Source of the DNA: Eulemur rufifrons | Lineage: Eukaryota; Chordata; Mammalia; Primates; Lemuridae | Direction of reading: 5' to 3' | DNA length: 64,000 bases | Assembly: GCF_041146395.1 (NCBI RefSeq) | Contig: NC_090985.1 | Location: 347,501-411,500 of the forward strand | Shown: one piece after another, positions 1 through 12,725 of the stretch | How positions within the stretch are numbered: position 1 is the first letter of the stretch | Layout: each line of letters starts with the position of its first letter | Program-made: the position numbers and the translations under genes | Notes under the pieces: generated by a model | What the model saw: the letters and a program-made list of their open reading frames with translations, nothing else | What the model was told of the DNA's origin: nothing | The model's database searches: none

Positions 1-1060
1 TTTTGAAGGATTCAAAATGTACTACTAGATTACCTGGTAAAATCAAAACCACAAGTTTATGATTGTTCTTAACATAACTGAAAGCAACACCATAGATTTT
101 CAAGAAGAAAAAGACCTCCTTACCCCATACTTTTTTGAGATTATAATAACAACTTAAAAGATAGAACAGTACAGGAATATCTTGACTTTGGCAAAAAAGA
201 AAGAAAGGAAAAAAAAAAAAAAGAAGTGGTTTGTTTCATACAGCCTTAAAATATAAGCAACTAGATAATCCATCCTATGGCTCACAACCCCTCTTACCAT
301 ACTCACCACCACACCTCTTCTCTTGCCCCGCCCAAAACACAGGTCCTAGGAACACAGTGGGGGATGCACACTTTAGGGAATCTTACTGTGAATGCGCACT
401 CCAAAGCCAAACACAAATCATTCCTGAACTATGTTTCCTACTGTTCACGTCCCTCATTCTTACAATTAGCACAGAAAACACAAAGTTTATTCTCAGATTT
501 TATAATGGAGAAGAAAGCAAAATTGCCTTTATTAGACTGAAAGCCAATACTCAAACATGTAGGAGTATTCTGGTTCTGATGGTAAAGTTGCACAAAAACA
601 AAAGGCAAAATCCAAGCAATATGTTTTAGAGTAGAACTAACCACCTGAACATATATTACACACTAGTCATCTTAAATAAAAAGTCAAACTTCACTAATAA
701 TCCTAGAGGGAAGTAGTGTGGTTAAAGAAAAGGACGTGAATTAGAAGAAAATCTCTATTCAATTCCGTGGACTGGTTTTTCAAATACTCCTCCATTCAAA
801 TAATTCAGTTCAACAAATATGCACTTAGGAATTCACTAAGAAGAGTGCATTAATGTCAGACACGATAGGGATATAAACATAGCCTTTGACTTCAAACATT
901 CCTGAACAGCATAAAACATAATCAAGTAGAAATGCCTGAGACACTAAAAGATAGGGCTTTGGGTAATCAGAAAAGGAAGAAATCAAACGAATGTGGATGA
1001 TTTCTATAGCAAATAACAGAAAATCTCAAGGCAAAACTACTTAAACAATAAAGCAATTCA
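1..1060. other. AT-rich non-coding DNA, no gene recognised
   Basis: I see no coding segment, RNA gene or named repeat here. There is an A-rich run near 205-225. It is probably intron or flank of the minus-strand unit whose promoter may lie near 18.1 kb. Confidence 0.4.
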
Positions 1061-1390
1061 GGTAGGGTGGCTGTAGGCACAGTAAACGGGGCTCCAGTTC
1101 TACTTTTCTGCGATCCTGTTGGTGCTGCCCTCTGTCATGGAGGCATCGCCTTCGAGCTACTAGAAAAACGGCTACAGCAGTCCCAGATGTCACATCCAGA
1201 TAAAACCAGCCCCGGAGAGAAGAGGGACCATCTTTTTTCTTCCTTTTCTCAAATGCAAGAAAACCTTCCCCAGAAGCCTCTTGCAGAGTTCTCTTTTATC
1301 TCCCATCAGCCAAGACTGTCTCTCATATCCATTACTGGAACAGTCACTTCCAGAGGGAATGAGATCCACTACAACTAAGATTACCATGGA
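1060..1390 (-). repeat. Probable ancient interspersed repeat
   Basis: Read on the minus strand, the segment has the texture of an old mammalian repeat: a 'ggatgtgacatctggga' stretch, then 'ctgtagccg', then a 'gacagagggcagcac' stretch. I know similar strings from dispersed repeats but cannot name the family. The short open frames on both strands (plus 1067-1378, minus 1190-1387) have no recognisable domain, so I do not call them genes. Confidence 0.3.
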
Positions 1391-1712
1391 TACCGGTAAC
1401 CATCATGACCATCCCTTCAGAGTTGGCTATTTCAAGAATATTTCCGGCCTTGGAATAAAGAAGAAATAAAAAAGAAAAATACATAAGCAAAGGAAGAGAT
1501 GTGCCTAACTGGAAGAAGAAAGCCAAATTCTGAAATCATACATTAAATACATTGTAGGGATAAAGAATTCTCTTAGACTGCACTGTTGTCTTTCCCAGTG
1601 ATACAAAAATTAACTTACTGTACATCAGTAAATGCTAAGAATGCAGAAGTCGTCCTATTTTTATGGAAAGGATTGAGGTTATTTAATTATCAGCGGGGAC
1701 AATCAGACTTAC

Positions 1713-1833
1713 CACTCCTCATCAGTGGAGCCACCCATTCAGCTACATCTGGGCTTAGAACATTCCATACTATGCATCCAGATGACTCTGCAGACTCACT
1801 GCCAGTAGCTCTTCCTTGAAGGTTTCTTCTCAT
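1713..1833 (-). CDS. Exon-like segment, unknown gene
   Basis: On the minus strand a 121-nt open segment is bounded by an acceptor-like 'cctcttccccag' above 1833 and a strong donor (GAGTG then GTAAGT) below 1713. In that frame it reads about 40 residues, starting MRRNLQGRATG and ending WVAPLMRSG. An alternative donor, GTGAGT, lies inside it. I do not recognise the peptide. The only support is the splice-site pair and the open frame, and such pairs occur by chance. If real, it would belong to the same minus-strand unit as the CpG-island first exon near 18.1 kb. Confidence 0.25.
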
Positions 1834-2549
1834 CTGGGGAAGAGGTTTCACTCAAAAATCCACACACTCCAAACCGGCCCTATCTGCAAATGAAAGCATG
1901 CAATTAAGAGGCAAAAAGCTGCAGGGAGCAATTCCCCCTCCCCCATCTATAATTAACTGATCCATATGAAAACTGAACTCAAACATCAGACTAAGCACCA
2001 TGTTTAAACTAAGCAACCTACACTTCAACACTTGTAATGTGCTTATTATATGTGGTTACCACCCTTTTCCCATCATGTAAATCTGTTGTTGCTTCCACAG
2101 TATACCGGTACAACCCTACCAAACATTGCCAGTAAGCAGAATTCAGCAGACAGATATTTTTGTTGGACCCACGCAAGGTTGGTCTCCACAGTGTGTTAAA
2201 GGATAGCTACCTACATTTATAAATCAGAAGACTTCACGTGAAAAATCAACACTTCTAGCTCTCTTGAAAAATCAGAAAATCTGGCAATACTGTACCACGT
2301 TCCCACATGGTAATAATCTGCTGGAGCTGATTAACAGTTAACCCTCTAGGTGGGGCATGGACTTCGCAGTTCTCCAAAGACAACGCCACTCTTTCCTGTT
2401 ACAACCTGGCTCACGGTTACCTGCCTGGACTCCACAGGCAGCTGAGCTTCCACTCTGCTACGTATTTCTAGTAGCTCCCAGGGAACATTTTATTATTGCC
2501 AAAGCCAGGCATGTTTTTCTGCCTTGAGGATATAATATAGCATAAGGGA

Positions 2550-2665
2550 ATAACAACATGGGCTTAGTCAGAGCACCCAAGACCTGAGTTCCAATTCTGT
2601 AAATGACTAGCTATGGGACCTCAGGCCTGTTTTTAACCTAAAATATATTTCTTCATTTACAAGCA
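2550..2665 (+). repeat. MIR SINE fragment
   Basis: The order 'acatgggcttagtcagagc', 'gacctgagttccaattctg', 'aaatgactagctatgggacc' and the pyrimidine-rich end match the MIR core by eye. It is an old, diverged, truncated copy. Confidence 0.55.
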
Positions 2666-2836
2666 CCCAAATAAACCTATAAGCATTTAACACAGTAGGC
2701 AAACAGGCCTAAAATCTAACCTGTCTAAGTTAAATTGATAATCTTAAATCCACTGCTTCCTCATTTTTCCTCATCTCAATAAATCATACCATGATCCACA
2801 CAGTCCTGCTCAAGCCACAAACATGAAAGTCCTTAC

Positions 2837-2886
2837 CATATACTCTCCTTGTCCCCCAAAATCATCAGCAAGGTAATTGATTCGCC
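2837..2886 (-). CDS. Exon-like segment, unknown gene
   Basis: The minus strand has a donor (TATATG then GTAAGG) below 2837. In frame with it is an open stretch reading GRINYLADDFGGQGEYM, which looks protein-like in composition. The acceptor is weak: the only AG is in 'ttttggag', and a stop codon lies about 30 bases further upstream in the frame. I cannot assign a family. A chance open stretch or a decayed exon is equally possible. Confidence 0.2.
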
Positions 2887-3269
2887 CTCCAAAATATATA
2901 ATTTGAACAGATGGTTAGAATTCCAGCCTTGAAAACAAACAGCAATTCCTCCCTCAGAATCAAATACTTTGCTGAGATTGCCTATAAATTCAACTACTTA
3001 AATAATAGTAGCTTGAAATGTCAAGGTTCCATATTATGAGGAATATTAATATTTCATTAAAAGAAAAACGAAGACAAATAATGGGGTTGCTGCACATCAC
3101 TCCTTGCAAGGTATTGATATCACAATTCATAAGCTTATGCAATTCTTCAACTCTAAGCTGACAAGGAACTCAGAGGCTATGCTAAATCTTATAATGAAAT
3201 TGGGAAAACCAAAAGACTACTGTTAGCAGAACTAACGTGATTTTAGGAACGTTGCAGGATACATGATCA

Positions 3270-4345
3270 ATACTCAAAAACGAACTCTATTTCTATAAAA
3301 CAACTGTTCAAAGAACAATCAGAAACTGACACTGTAAAAAAAAGTACATTTATAATATGAAAAATATGAATTATTAATCAATTATCAAATGATGTGCAAA
3401 GACAAATAGAGAGAGATACTATGTTCATAGATCAGTGCAGTCAATGGTGTTAACATGGCAATTCTCCCCAATTTAAGCAATAGAGTCAGCGCAATTCTAG
3501 TTAAAATTCCAGCAGACTTTTCTGTAGAAATTGACACATTGATTCTAAAATCACATAGAAATGCAAAAAAGATAGAATAGTGAAAATAACTTTGAAAAAG
3601 AATACCATTTGAAACCTTATACTATGTGAATTCAAGGTTTATGATAAAGCTATAAAAAGAAAGTACTGATACAACAGGGATAAACCTTGAACATACTAAG
3701 TGAAAGAAGACAGTTACAAAAGGCCACATATTACCTACTGTGCTGACAGAAATGTAAAATTGTACAGCTACTCTGGAAAACAGTCTAGCAGCTCCTCAAA
3801 ATGTTAAACGTAGAATTACCATATGATCCAGCAATTCCACTCCTAGGTATATATCCAAGATAAATTAAAACATATCCACACAAAAAAACCTGTACGTGAA
3901 TTTTCATAGCAGCGTTGTTCATCACAGTTGTTTGGGTTCACTCACTCACTATCTATTCATTAGTGAATAGAGAAGTCAAACGTTGCATATCCTACAATGG
4001 AATAATATTTAGCCATAAAAGAAAATGATGTACCGATATACACTGTCCAGATCAAACTTGAAACATTATTCTAAATGAAAAAAAGCCAGTTGGCCACACA
4101 GCATATAATTCCATTTATATTACATGTCCAAAGAGGCAAATCTAGAAAGACAAAATATGTTAGTGGTTGCCAGGGGCTGAGGAGAGGGAAGAACGGGGAA
4201 TGACTGCTAATTTCTTTTTGGGGGGGGCGTGATGAAAATATTGTAAAATTAGATAGTGGCAAGGGCTGTATAACACTAACTTATGTACTTGAAAAAGGTG
4301 TTTATGTTATATGAATAATCTCAATAAGGCTGTTACAACCAAAAA
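3270..4345 (+). repeat. Old L1 LINE, 3' part
   Basis: Sense-strand L1 signatures run in order: the ORF2 end ('aattccagcagacttttctg', 'tctaaaatcacatagaaatg'), then 'tggaaaacagtctagcagctcc', 'ccagcaattccactcctaggtat', and the 3' UTR 'gtggttgccaggggctga'. Frames are broken throughout. It is of the older L1M type. Confidence 0.75.
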
Positions 4346-4969
4346 AATAATTTCTTCCCTCACTCCTGCAAAACAGAAAAATGGGTTATTTCCTTAGGAT
4401 GTACTCTTGGAAGTACTAAGTTCTGCTCTGTGACATGTGCCAAAGTGCTTCTGAAACAGGTTCCACAGATTTGTACTCCCTCCAGCACTGCATTCAGCAC
4501 CTGTGTCACTGTGCGCATGTCTGAATCAGCACCATCTCTTAAATCTGATAAAAAAAATTTTTATTATTGGTTGAACACTTTCCCCTCCTATTTTCATCAT
4601 ATATTTCTTTCCAAAGGGTCAGTTCTTAGCCTATAAAATTTACCATCCTTATGGATACAGCACAAATGCTTCAAGTTCTCAGGAAATGTAGAAATAGTTA
4701 CTTTCTTGACATTTTCGTCAGCAATAATTAACTCATCCCAATGGGTTCCATTTCAGCTTTTAACAATAAAACCTGCCTTGAAGTCAAATATTTTGAATAG
4801 TTATAAGAACCACTCTGCTTCTCAGACAGGGAAATTAAGAAGGTCACTACAGTACGAGTCCACCTGGGTTATGTCTATTTCCAGTTTCCTGACTGCAATT
4901 CACTTTCAAGTGAAATGTCCAAGTGGCTCCCAAGATATTTTAAAACCATAAGGTGCAGCAGAAAGGAAA

Positions 4970-5195
4970 TGAAACATTTATTAGCATCTTCTACAAGCCA
5001 AGTGCTTTATGTGTATTACTTCATTTAATCTTAATAAGCCTATTACCCTCACTTAAATGAAAAGGAAAATAAAAATCACCCAGGGTAAGAATTTGCCATG
5101 CAGCAAATATGTGCCAGAGTTAGGGATCAAAGTGAAGTGTGTCTAACTCCAAAGTCCATATTCTCTCTGCCACTTTACAGTGCTTCCCAAGCTTA
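4970..5195 (+). repeat. Ancient SINE/LINE fragment (MIR or L2 type)
   Basis: 'acatttattagcatcttcta', 'ccaagtgctttatgtgtatt', 'acttcatttaatcttaataa' and the later 'gtctaactccaaagtccata' follow the order of a very common old mammalian repeat. The exact family is not certain. Confidence 0.45.
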
Positions 5196-5849
5196 CTGAC
5201 TCTCAAAAATCAGAAAGGACTTCAAACGTGAGTTCTGCCACTTACTGTGTGACTAGTTTCTAAGCTGCTTTAGAACAGTTTACAAAAACAAAACAAATGT
5301 AAAAAGAGGAGGCTAAAAACTCACTGTGGAATGAAACTTTTTAAAAAATAACATTTTTTTAAAACAGCAAAATGTATGGAATAATTCTAAACACTTTTCT
5401 CGAATTTATCTCAATTTTCACTTTACCTTCCAACAGAGACACCTGCATATCCATTCACAAACATAGAATGTGGATGAAAAACATTTTTTAGTGACTACAC
5501 TGCCAGTCTCTAAACAAAAAATACATCATTTCCCAGTAAAAAAGTCCACAGTGACTACACTGCTTTTTATTCTTCTTTACCCTGTGAGAAGTGCTCTTCG
5601 CAACACATGCACCGTCCGGGATGTAGCATTGTGGGGTAAGAGAAATGGCCACTGAACAGAAAAAGACTCCAAGAGCTTGCGAGCAAGCAGTAATACAGCA
5701 CAGACAAGGGCATAGCTAAAAACAAGGCAAAACATCAACGGCCTACCCTACCCTAGGTAACAGGTACCTTTCCTGTGGCAAAGGAAAAAACATTTAAATT
5801 ATAAAACCCTTAAAGGATCTTTGATTGGCTTTAAAAATTGCTACTTTAA

Positions 5850-6137
5850 GGCCCAGCACAGTGGCTGGTGCCTGTAATCCTAGCACTCTGGGAGGCCGAA
5901 GGAGGAGGATCCCTTCAGCTCAGGAGTTCAAGACCAGCTTGAGCAAGAGTGAGACTCCATCTCTCCCACAAACAGAGAAAATTAGCCGGGCATGGCGGCG
6001 CATGCCTGTCGTCCCAGCTACTCGGGAGGCTGAGGCAGGAGGATCACTTGAGCCCAGGAGTACGAGATTGCAGTGGGATATGTATGACGACTCCACCGGC
6101 ACTCTAGCCCCAGCAACTGAGTAAGACCTGTCTCAAA
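5850..6137 (+). mobile_element. Alu, full-length dimer
   Basis: A plus-oriented Alu runs from 'ggcccagcacagtggctggt' to an A-rich end 'tctcaaacaaaa'. It is flanked by an imperfect duplication of about 16 bases, AAATTGCTACTTTAAG before it and AAATTGCTACCTTAAG after it, which marks the insertion. The left arm ends 'gagcaagagtgagac', typical of strepsirrhine Alus. Confidence 0.9.
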
Positions 6138-6159
6138 CAAAAATTGCTACCTTAAGACC

Positions 6160-8270
6160 CAAACAATTACTTGACAAGATTGGGACTGGTAATTTCCAAG
6201 GATGCAATACACCAATACATATCAGCAATTCTTCCACAAGAATTTTCACAGTCATAAAACAAAAGTCAAATCAAACATTAACATAAGAATTCTTACATGC
6301 TAAATTTTCTTTTTCTAAGAACTCCCTCACTCTGACACATAACAAGGGCAACAATATCTAATAAAACTGACATACTACACATAGATGAAAGCTGTCAAAA
6401 AAACACATTTTTCTTCTAGAAGTATTTTAATATTAAGACATCAGTAGGACTTGGGCAGTCTAAAAAATATGAACATATTTACAGGCCCATATTTCACCAT
6501 AGGGCTATTTAAAATAATTCTACTTTACATAGATAGAGTCAGGAACGGTTTTTGTTAGCTAGTATAAAACAATCAGGCTATTGTACAATGGTGACAGAGC
6601 TCTTGAGAAAAAAATTACTGCTTAAGTAATTCCTGTCTCCAGTTGACTCTGCCACATTCTGCTCTCCATAAACACCATCGTTTTTAATCACAACTTTACT
6701 GACAGCTTTGCCCTTGTCAGACAAAATTTTCACTTTCCAAGAAGACCCTTTCAAACTGAAGTAATAAAAAGCAATGCTTATAGGATCATAATATTTGCTA
6801 AGGTAAAATGTTATAGAATAGTATGTATAATAAGATCTTTTGTGAAAAAGCATATATTCACTGATTTATCTGGAAGGACATTCATCAAAATATTACCAGT
6901 GATTGGTTATCTTGCGGTGGTAGGAGTAAAGGTTTCTTCTTTACCTTATATGTACTTTCTGATGCTCTATATTAAACACTTTTTTTTTTATATGTACATA
7001 AGAGAGAGAACAATTTGAGTTAGAGGATAGGAAACGTAGGTGTCATATTTTATAATAATTCAATACCACCAGTTCAAATCCACTTATTCAGAATTAACAT
7101 ACAGCAAATGTTGCTCAAGAAATACCAATAAATTCCCCTGAGCCAACAAAGTTCAATTTTTAAACAATAAACTTCCTCAGATAAGAAAATGATGCCTGTA
7201 ATTTCATGTCTCTTTACTGGAGAGCTGGGGGGAGGGTTGGAAATGGGCTGGAATGTCCAGGTACTATAGGAAAGATAATAGGAAAAAACTCGAGAAACAA
7301 GACAGAATCATTTCATTGATTTAGTGACATTTATTCGTAGAAGAAATCATGGAGTAGCAGAAGTAAATGATCAGAAAATGTAAGCAAGCACTTCGAGAGT
7401 AATAATGGGCAAAAGAAGAGAAAAGCCAGAAAAGAAAACCCCAAAGAACTGAACTCAGACATATTTATGTAAATCATTCTGGGGGAAAAAAGGGTAGATA
7501 ACGCTATATCACTAACTGAATCAGATCTGCTTTCTTGACAGAAAAGGAACACCTTTCAAAAGGCTTATTTACCACTCAGTAGCAAAACCAAGAACACTCT
7601 CAGAGGAATCTGAAGATCTTCTGTGCCTGCGTTGGAATAAGCTAAACTATTAGATATACAGTTAAATAATCAACATACAAACATATAAATATCAAATTTT
7701 ATGCATTAAATGAATCTCAAAGTAATCATCAGATGTGAAGGGAACATAATTTTGAAAAAGAAAGAAAGTAAAGCACTGAGGTAATTTCAGTAACTCCTAC
7801 GAAGAAATTACCTGTAAACCAAAACAGGTAACTCTACTAGGTTAAAACATAAGAAATTGCCAATATTCGAGCAAAAACCAGCAATTTCACATGGGCCCAC
7901 CCAGTGGTCTCCTGATAAATATTGAACCACAACCTCTTTTGAAAAAAAGAGCCCTGATTGGTAGCTTTTGCCCATTCCCATGTTGGAACTGTCCCACCAC
8001 GGCCAGTTTCAAGCTGCCAGACGATGGCACCGAGCGCGGAGTCGGAGCGAGAGGCACAGGCACCTCCCCAACTCCAGCACACCATGGCTCCACGGAACAC
8101 GCTGAGGATCAGAGCAGGTCCCAAACTGTCCCACCCTGTTCTAAAACCAGGCTTTTGTCTGATTGATCCAGTTTCTGTCTTCCCTAGGTTAGAAGAAATA
8201 TGCTGTTGACAGTTTAAAATACTAGTACACTGAAATCATTCATAACAAAGAACAGATGAGACCGGTAGCT
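6160..8270. other. AT-rich non-coding DNA
   Basis: Apart from the exon-like segment at 6578-6755, I recognise nothing here. Short open frames at 7331-7552 (minus) and 7837-8209 (both strands) have no family resemblance and overlap each other on opposite strands. Confidence 0.4.
6578..6755 (-). CDS. Possible terminal exon, unknown gene
   Basis: On the minus strand a good acceptor ('tttttattacttcag', cut above 6755) leads into 59 open codons that end in TAG at 6578. The peptide has a coding-like composition, with pieces such as WKVKILSDKGKAVSKVV and NDGVYGEQNVAESTGD, before an F/L-rich end. AT-rich DNA like a 3' UTR follows. I do not recognise the protein. It could be a last exon of the minus-strand unit, a decayed retrocopy or chance. 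Confidence 0.3.
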
Positions 8271-8274
8271 GGTT

Positions 8275-8640
8275 TCATCCATTTAACACTTTACTGCACA
8301 CCTGTTTGGTGCCAGGTAGCGTTCTGGGCATTGTGAACAGCAGGGAACAAGACAAAGGAGGTCCCTGCTCTCCTAACAAATATATATAAAAATATATAAT
8401 TTCAAGGACTGAGAAATGCCATGAAGAAATTAAAACAGTAATGGGGAAGCTATTTTAAACTGCATGGTGAGTTAGGTGATATTTAAGCTGAGACCTTATA
8501 GTTAAGGGGCCAGGCTCAAGATCTGGGAAAGACCATTCAGACAAAGGAAACGACTAGTGTAAAAGTCCTAAGGCAAGACCAAGCATGGCATGTTTGAAAA
8601 AGTGAACAGACTAACTTGCATAGAGCCTAATGAGCAAAGG
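8275..8640 (+). repeat. Ancient interspersed repeat
   Basis: 'gtgccaggtagcgttctggg', 'agcagggaacaagacaaa', 'gagctgagacctta'-like and 'ggcaagaccaagcatggcatg' occur in the order of a long, old, non-coding mammalian repeat. The same family seems to recur at 10.39-12.31 kb and near 48.7 kb. I cannot name it safely. Confidence 0.45.
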
Positions 8641-8654
8641 TGAGATTGTCTGAG

Positions 8655-9075
8655 AGGTTGTCAGAGGCAGGAAGATCTCCTGAGCCCAGGAATTCAAGAC
8701 CAGCCTGGGCAACACAGCAAGACCCCATCTCAAAAAAAAAAAAAAAAAATTCTGCTCCGCTGAGCACGGTGGTACATGGCTGTAGTCCCAGCTACTAAAG
8801 AAGCAATGGCAGGAGATTGCCAATGTAAAAACCTCCAATAGAAGTCTCATAGTTTTAGGGAGGGATTTTCAGTGTACAAAAATTGGTATGCCTGTCCTCT
8901 TGGTACTGTGCCGCCTATTTAGTCCCCCCTTAAAAAAGGAGAGGAATATAAGTACATTTATTGTTTTGCACGGTAAACTAGCAGCTAGCTACAGCAATCC
9001 CAGGAGTTATGATCACACCACTACACTCCAGCCTGGGCAACAGAGCAAAACCATGTCTCTTAAAAAAAAAAAAAA
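8655..9075 (+). mobile_element. Alu interrupted by a 165-bp insertion
   Basis: The left arm ('gagcccaggaattcaagacc', 'gcctgggcaacacagcaag') runs into an A-run. The right arm starts 'gctgagcacggtggtacatg' and stops after 'ggcaggagattgc'. It resumes at about 8994 with 'atcccaggagttatgatcac' and ends in an A-tail at 9075. Roughly 30 bases of the right arm are replaced by the foreign 8829-8993 segment. Confidence 0.8.
8829..8993 (+). repeat. Inverted-repeat arm 1 (inside the Alu)
   Basis: This segment, from 'aaacctccaatagaagtc' to 'agcagctagctaca', is the reverse complement of 10045-10213, with a few substitutions and one 4-base gap. It is not Alu sequence. No transposon ends or coding frame are evident in it. 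Confidence 0.9.
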
Positions 9076-10044
9076 ACACAAAAAAACCCGTGACTATAGC
9101 TGAAATAAACTTAGTGGTAGGACTACACACCAGCTCAGAAATAAGGATCTTATTAACCCAAGATGGTTACTTCATATGTGAAATGCTAACATATGAATTC
9201 AAGTACGTCAATGTTGAATTCTAATGAAGATGACCTAATTAGTCTATAAAATAGATTCACTATGTTGTTCAGGCTAGGACTATTTCAAAACCATAGGCAA
9301 ACATTTCTAGTGGATCATCGAAAATCATTTTATTTGGTATGTAAATAGACTTTTTAAGAATTATAAAGGTCATGTTTATTTAAATGTGAAAGAAAAATAT
9401 AATACCAAATCTGATTTTTGTTCAAATTACTGCTTAGGAGTTAAAGTAAAATATCAGCATATCAGTCTAAATTACATGTTCATATTACAAAAACTGTAAA
9501 GATATATACACACACATACTCACCCACACTCCCTATAGCCGTGAAAACCAAGTCCACATTATGGCCACATAAAAGTCCCAGAAGTCAATAAAGACAAATT
9601 TTTGCATATTACACACAAAAAAGGAAACTGTGTAGACTGCTTTAAGGAGAATTTATACTTCCACATAAAATTATTTATTCATTCAGGAACTACTACTCAT
9701 TTCAACAATTTATCTAAAAGATTTTTCTTTTTAATCAACCAACAGGAAAGGAGACCTACAGCTCAGGGAAAAAAGGTTAAAAGAAAAAAAATCTTGTCTC
9801 AGCAGAATTAAATACTAAAAATCTGCATATCATTAATTCCCCTTGCGCTCTCATTTCCCAACTAAATATCAGTTAAACTGCATTTTAAAAAGGCGAAGGA
9901 TTTATATGATCTGAAGAGAAACCAGAGTATAAAACTGCATTTTTAGACTATGCATTTAAGTCCGTACAAGCATTTTTCTTTTTTTCATTTAAGAGCACAA
10001 ATAAGTATACGCATTTAATACTACTCAAATAAACTTGTGATTAT

Positions 10045-10213
10045 TGTAGCTAGCTGCTAGTTTACCGTGCAAAACAATAATTGTACTTATATTCCTCTCC
10101 TTTTTTAAGGGGGGACTAAATAGGCGGCACAGTACCAAGAGGACAGGCATACCAATACATTTTTGCACACTGAAAATTCCTCCTTAAAACTATAAGACTT
10201 CTATTGGAGGTTT
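10045..10213 (-). repeat. Inverted-repeat arm 2
   Basis: Reverse-complement partner of 8829-8993, with about 1.05 kb between the arms. This copy lies in ordinary AT-rich DNA with no surrounding Alu, so it is probably the source and the 8.8-kb copy the derived, inverted insert. Confidence 0.9.
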
Positions 10214-10389
10214 CTACAAAAAAAGTAAAAACTGCTAAGAATACCATTAGGCTTTCTCAGTAATTTCTCCTTTTCTTTGTTTCTACTCAATTCTTAGAGG
10301 ACTATACGGTTTTAGGTGAAGTTCAAATACTTTTGTTATAGAAACATGCATATAGGCTGTAACCAGCATCAGGAGTAACAAGACAAGCA

Positions 10390-12310
10390 GCCATTCATTC
10401 AGGAACTGTGAGTGCCCATCACGAGCCAGCCTTGGTCCTGGGGACTCTGCAGTGAATAAAACAATGCTCTATCCCTGAGGGCACAAAAGCAAGACTGCGC
10501 CTGGAGGATGCCTGGGGGCCAGAGTAGAGGAAGCCAAGGAGAAACCTGATTGTGTAGGACACAAAACCAGAGAGGCAGGAGGTACAGATCAACGGAGGTG
10601 CTTATAGGCACAGTAAATATTCTGGCTTTTACTCTCAAGGACATAAAAAGCCACTGAACTGTTTGAACACAGGAGTGAAATAATCAGACTTTCATGTTAA
10701 AAGGATCACCCTGGTTGCTGGGTTGAGAATAGAAAAGTGCAGAAGCAGCGGGGAGACCAGTGACTATGAAAATAACACAAGCAAGAGGTTACGGTTGCTT
10801 ACGGGGTGGCAGCAAATTGTCGTTCCATTTATAGTTAAGGCAGCATTTAAAGTATATAAAGAATGTACTTTCATAATTATTTGATTAGATGTGGGAGTAT
10901 CAGAAGGGAGTATCAAGATGTCTATGAGGTCTGGGGCCAGAGAAACTGAAAGAGGGAGTGGACATTTAAAAGATGAGGAAAGGCCGGGCGCGGTGGCTCA
11001 CGCCTGTAATCCTAGCACTCTGGGAGGCCGAGGCGGGTGGATCGTTCGAGGTCAGGAGTTCGAGACCAGCCTGAGCAAGAGCGAGACCCCGTCTCTACTA
11101 AAAATAGAAAGACATTATATGGACAACTAAAAATCTATATAGAAAAAAATTAGCCGGGCATAGTGGCTCATGCCTGTAGTCCCAGCTACTGGGGAGGCTG
11201 AGGCAGGAGGATCGCTTAAGCCGAGGAGTCTGAGGTTGCTGTGAGCTAAGCTGATGCCACGGCACTCACTCTAGCCTGGGCAACAAAGTGAGACTCTGTC
11301 TCAACAACAACAACAAAAAAAAAAAAAAAAAAAAAAAATTAAAGATGAGGAAGAATTGAATGGAAACAATTATTGGAGGAGGTGGGAGAGAAGGAGGAGG
11401 CGACAAGTTGTTCAGTTGTGACATGTTAAATTTGGGATCTAGATGTCTAGTTAAATTAGACATCTAGCTGAAAATGTTGAGTGCGCAGATGAACATACAA
11501 GTCTGGAGATTAGGAAAGAAATTCAGACTAAAGACAAAATTTTTAGTTAGAAATATATAATTCTAGCTAGATAAGATGAGATCACAAGGGACTAAATATA
11601 AATACAGAAGAGGTCTAAACATATATCCCTGGAACACTGCCTCATTTTTTAGAAGTTGGAGTGATGAAAAGGAACCAGCAAAAGAAACTGAAAATAAGCA
11701 GTAATATCCCAGAAGCAAAGGGAAGAAGGTTTCAAACAAGAGAACATTATCAACCACATCAAAGGCTGTGACTGCTGCTATATTCACTGACATTAGAATT
11801 CACCAAAGAGGTCACTAGTAACATCAAAAATGAGCTGCCATGGTAGAATGGAAGAGAAAAAAAAAAAAAAACCTCACTGTAGTGGATCCAAGAGAGAGAA
11901 GGAGTACTAAAGACCACAAGTATCAACTTTTCTGGAGAGCAGTAACTAAAGAAAGATGTGGTGTTGAACAAGGTTTTTTTAAAGATGGGAGATATCAGTA
12001 TCTACATGCTGCATATATATCTATATGCTGACAGGAATGATCCGGTAAAAATAGGACACTGACGCATCTCGTTGGCATGCACGAGGGGATGGACATGGAA
12101 GCAACGCAGTGTCCTTGACAGGAGGAAGGGAGAGAACCCAGGGCAGCCGTGGAGACCAGGGGGAAGACCAGCAGGAAATGCAAAGAGCATGGGCAGAGGC
12201 CTGAGGGACATGGAAACGCTTTCTGATCGCTTTCATTTTTCACACACGGGAAACACGTTATCAGATGAAAATGGAGAAAAGGTTAGAGGTTTGAGGAGAG
12301 AGGTGTAAAA
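10390..12310 (+). repeat. Long ancient repeat, split by an Alu
   Basis: Fragments such as 'ctctgcagtgaataaaaca', 'ggatcaccctggttgctggg', 'agcggggagaccagtgac', 'aaagatgggagatatcag' and 'gctgacaggaatgatccggt' follow the order of one long non-coding mammalian repeat family. A younger Alu at 10982-11338 interrupts it. Boundaries and family name are uncertain. Confidence 0.45.
10982..11338 (+). mobile_element. Alu, lemur-type, full length
   Basis: It starts 'ggccgggcgcggtggctca' and ends in a long A-tail. The middle linker carries 'tggacaactaaaaatctata' before 'attagccgggca', the strepsirrhine arrangement. A target-site duplication, TTAAAAGATGAGGAA before and TTAAAGATGAGGAA after, is nearly perfect. 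Confidence 0.95.
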
Positions 12311-12725
12311 TAGTCATTTAGGGGAATGCTAAAGTGATTCAACCAGGGAAATGTCCTGGGATTACATCACTGTCAGCAACACAAAGGGCCTTCCTGAGGT
12401 CAGCGGTCAGGCACTGAACGGGAGACCCGGGTCAGCATGGCTGTGTTTTCCTCAGAGCACGGTCTACTGCCCAGGTGCAGGCTGAACCGGACGGAGAACT
12501 GCATGTAAACGGTGTGGGGTGGAGGGCTGGCCAGGGGAGTGCAATGGAGGAGCGCCCTACATGGAACTGCGGGCGTATGAAAGGGAGACATTATAATAGT
12601 GGACCATGGCTTCAAGGCAGGGAAAATATTCAAGTAAGGATGTGCAGGAAGGGGGACAGTACAGAGGTGGCAGAAGCAATGGACTGCAGGTCCCAAACAG
12701 ACAGAAGTACTGTCAAGGGGGGGTT

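Noticed and set aside
1067..1378. 103-codon plus frame as a gene
   Set aside because: No family resemblance. The minus strand of this stretch looks like an old dispersed repeat.
4430..4636. Possible minus-oriented L1 piece ('gtactccctccagcactgc')
   Set aside because: The resemblance is limited to a short phrase, so I did not list it.
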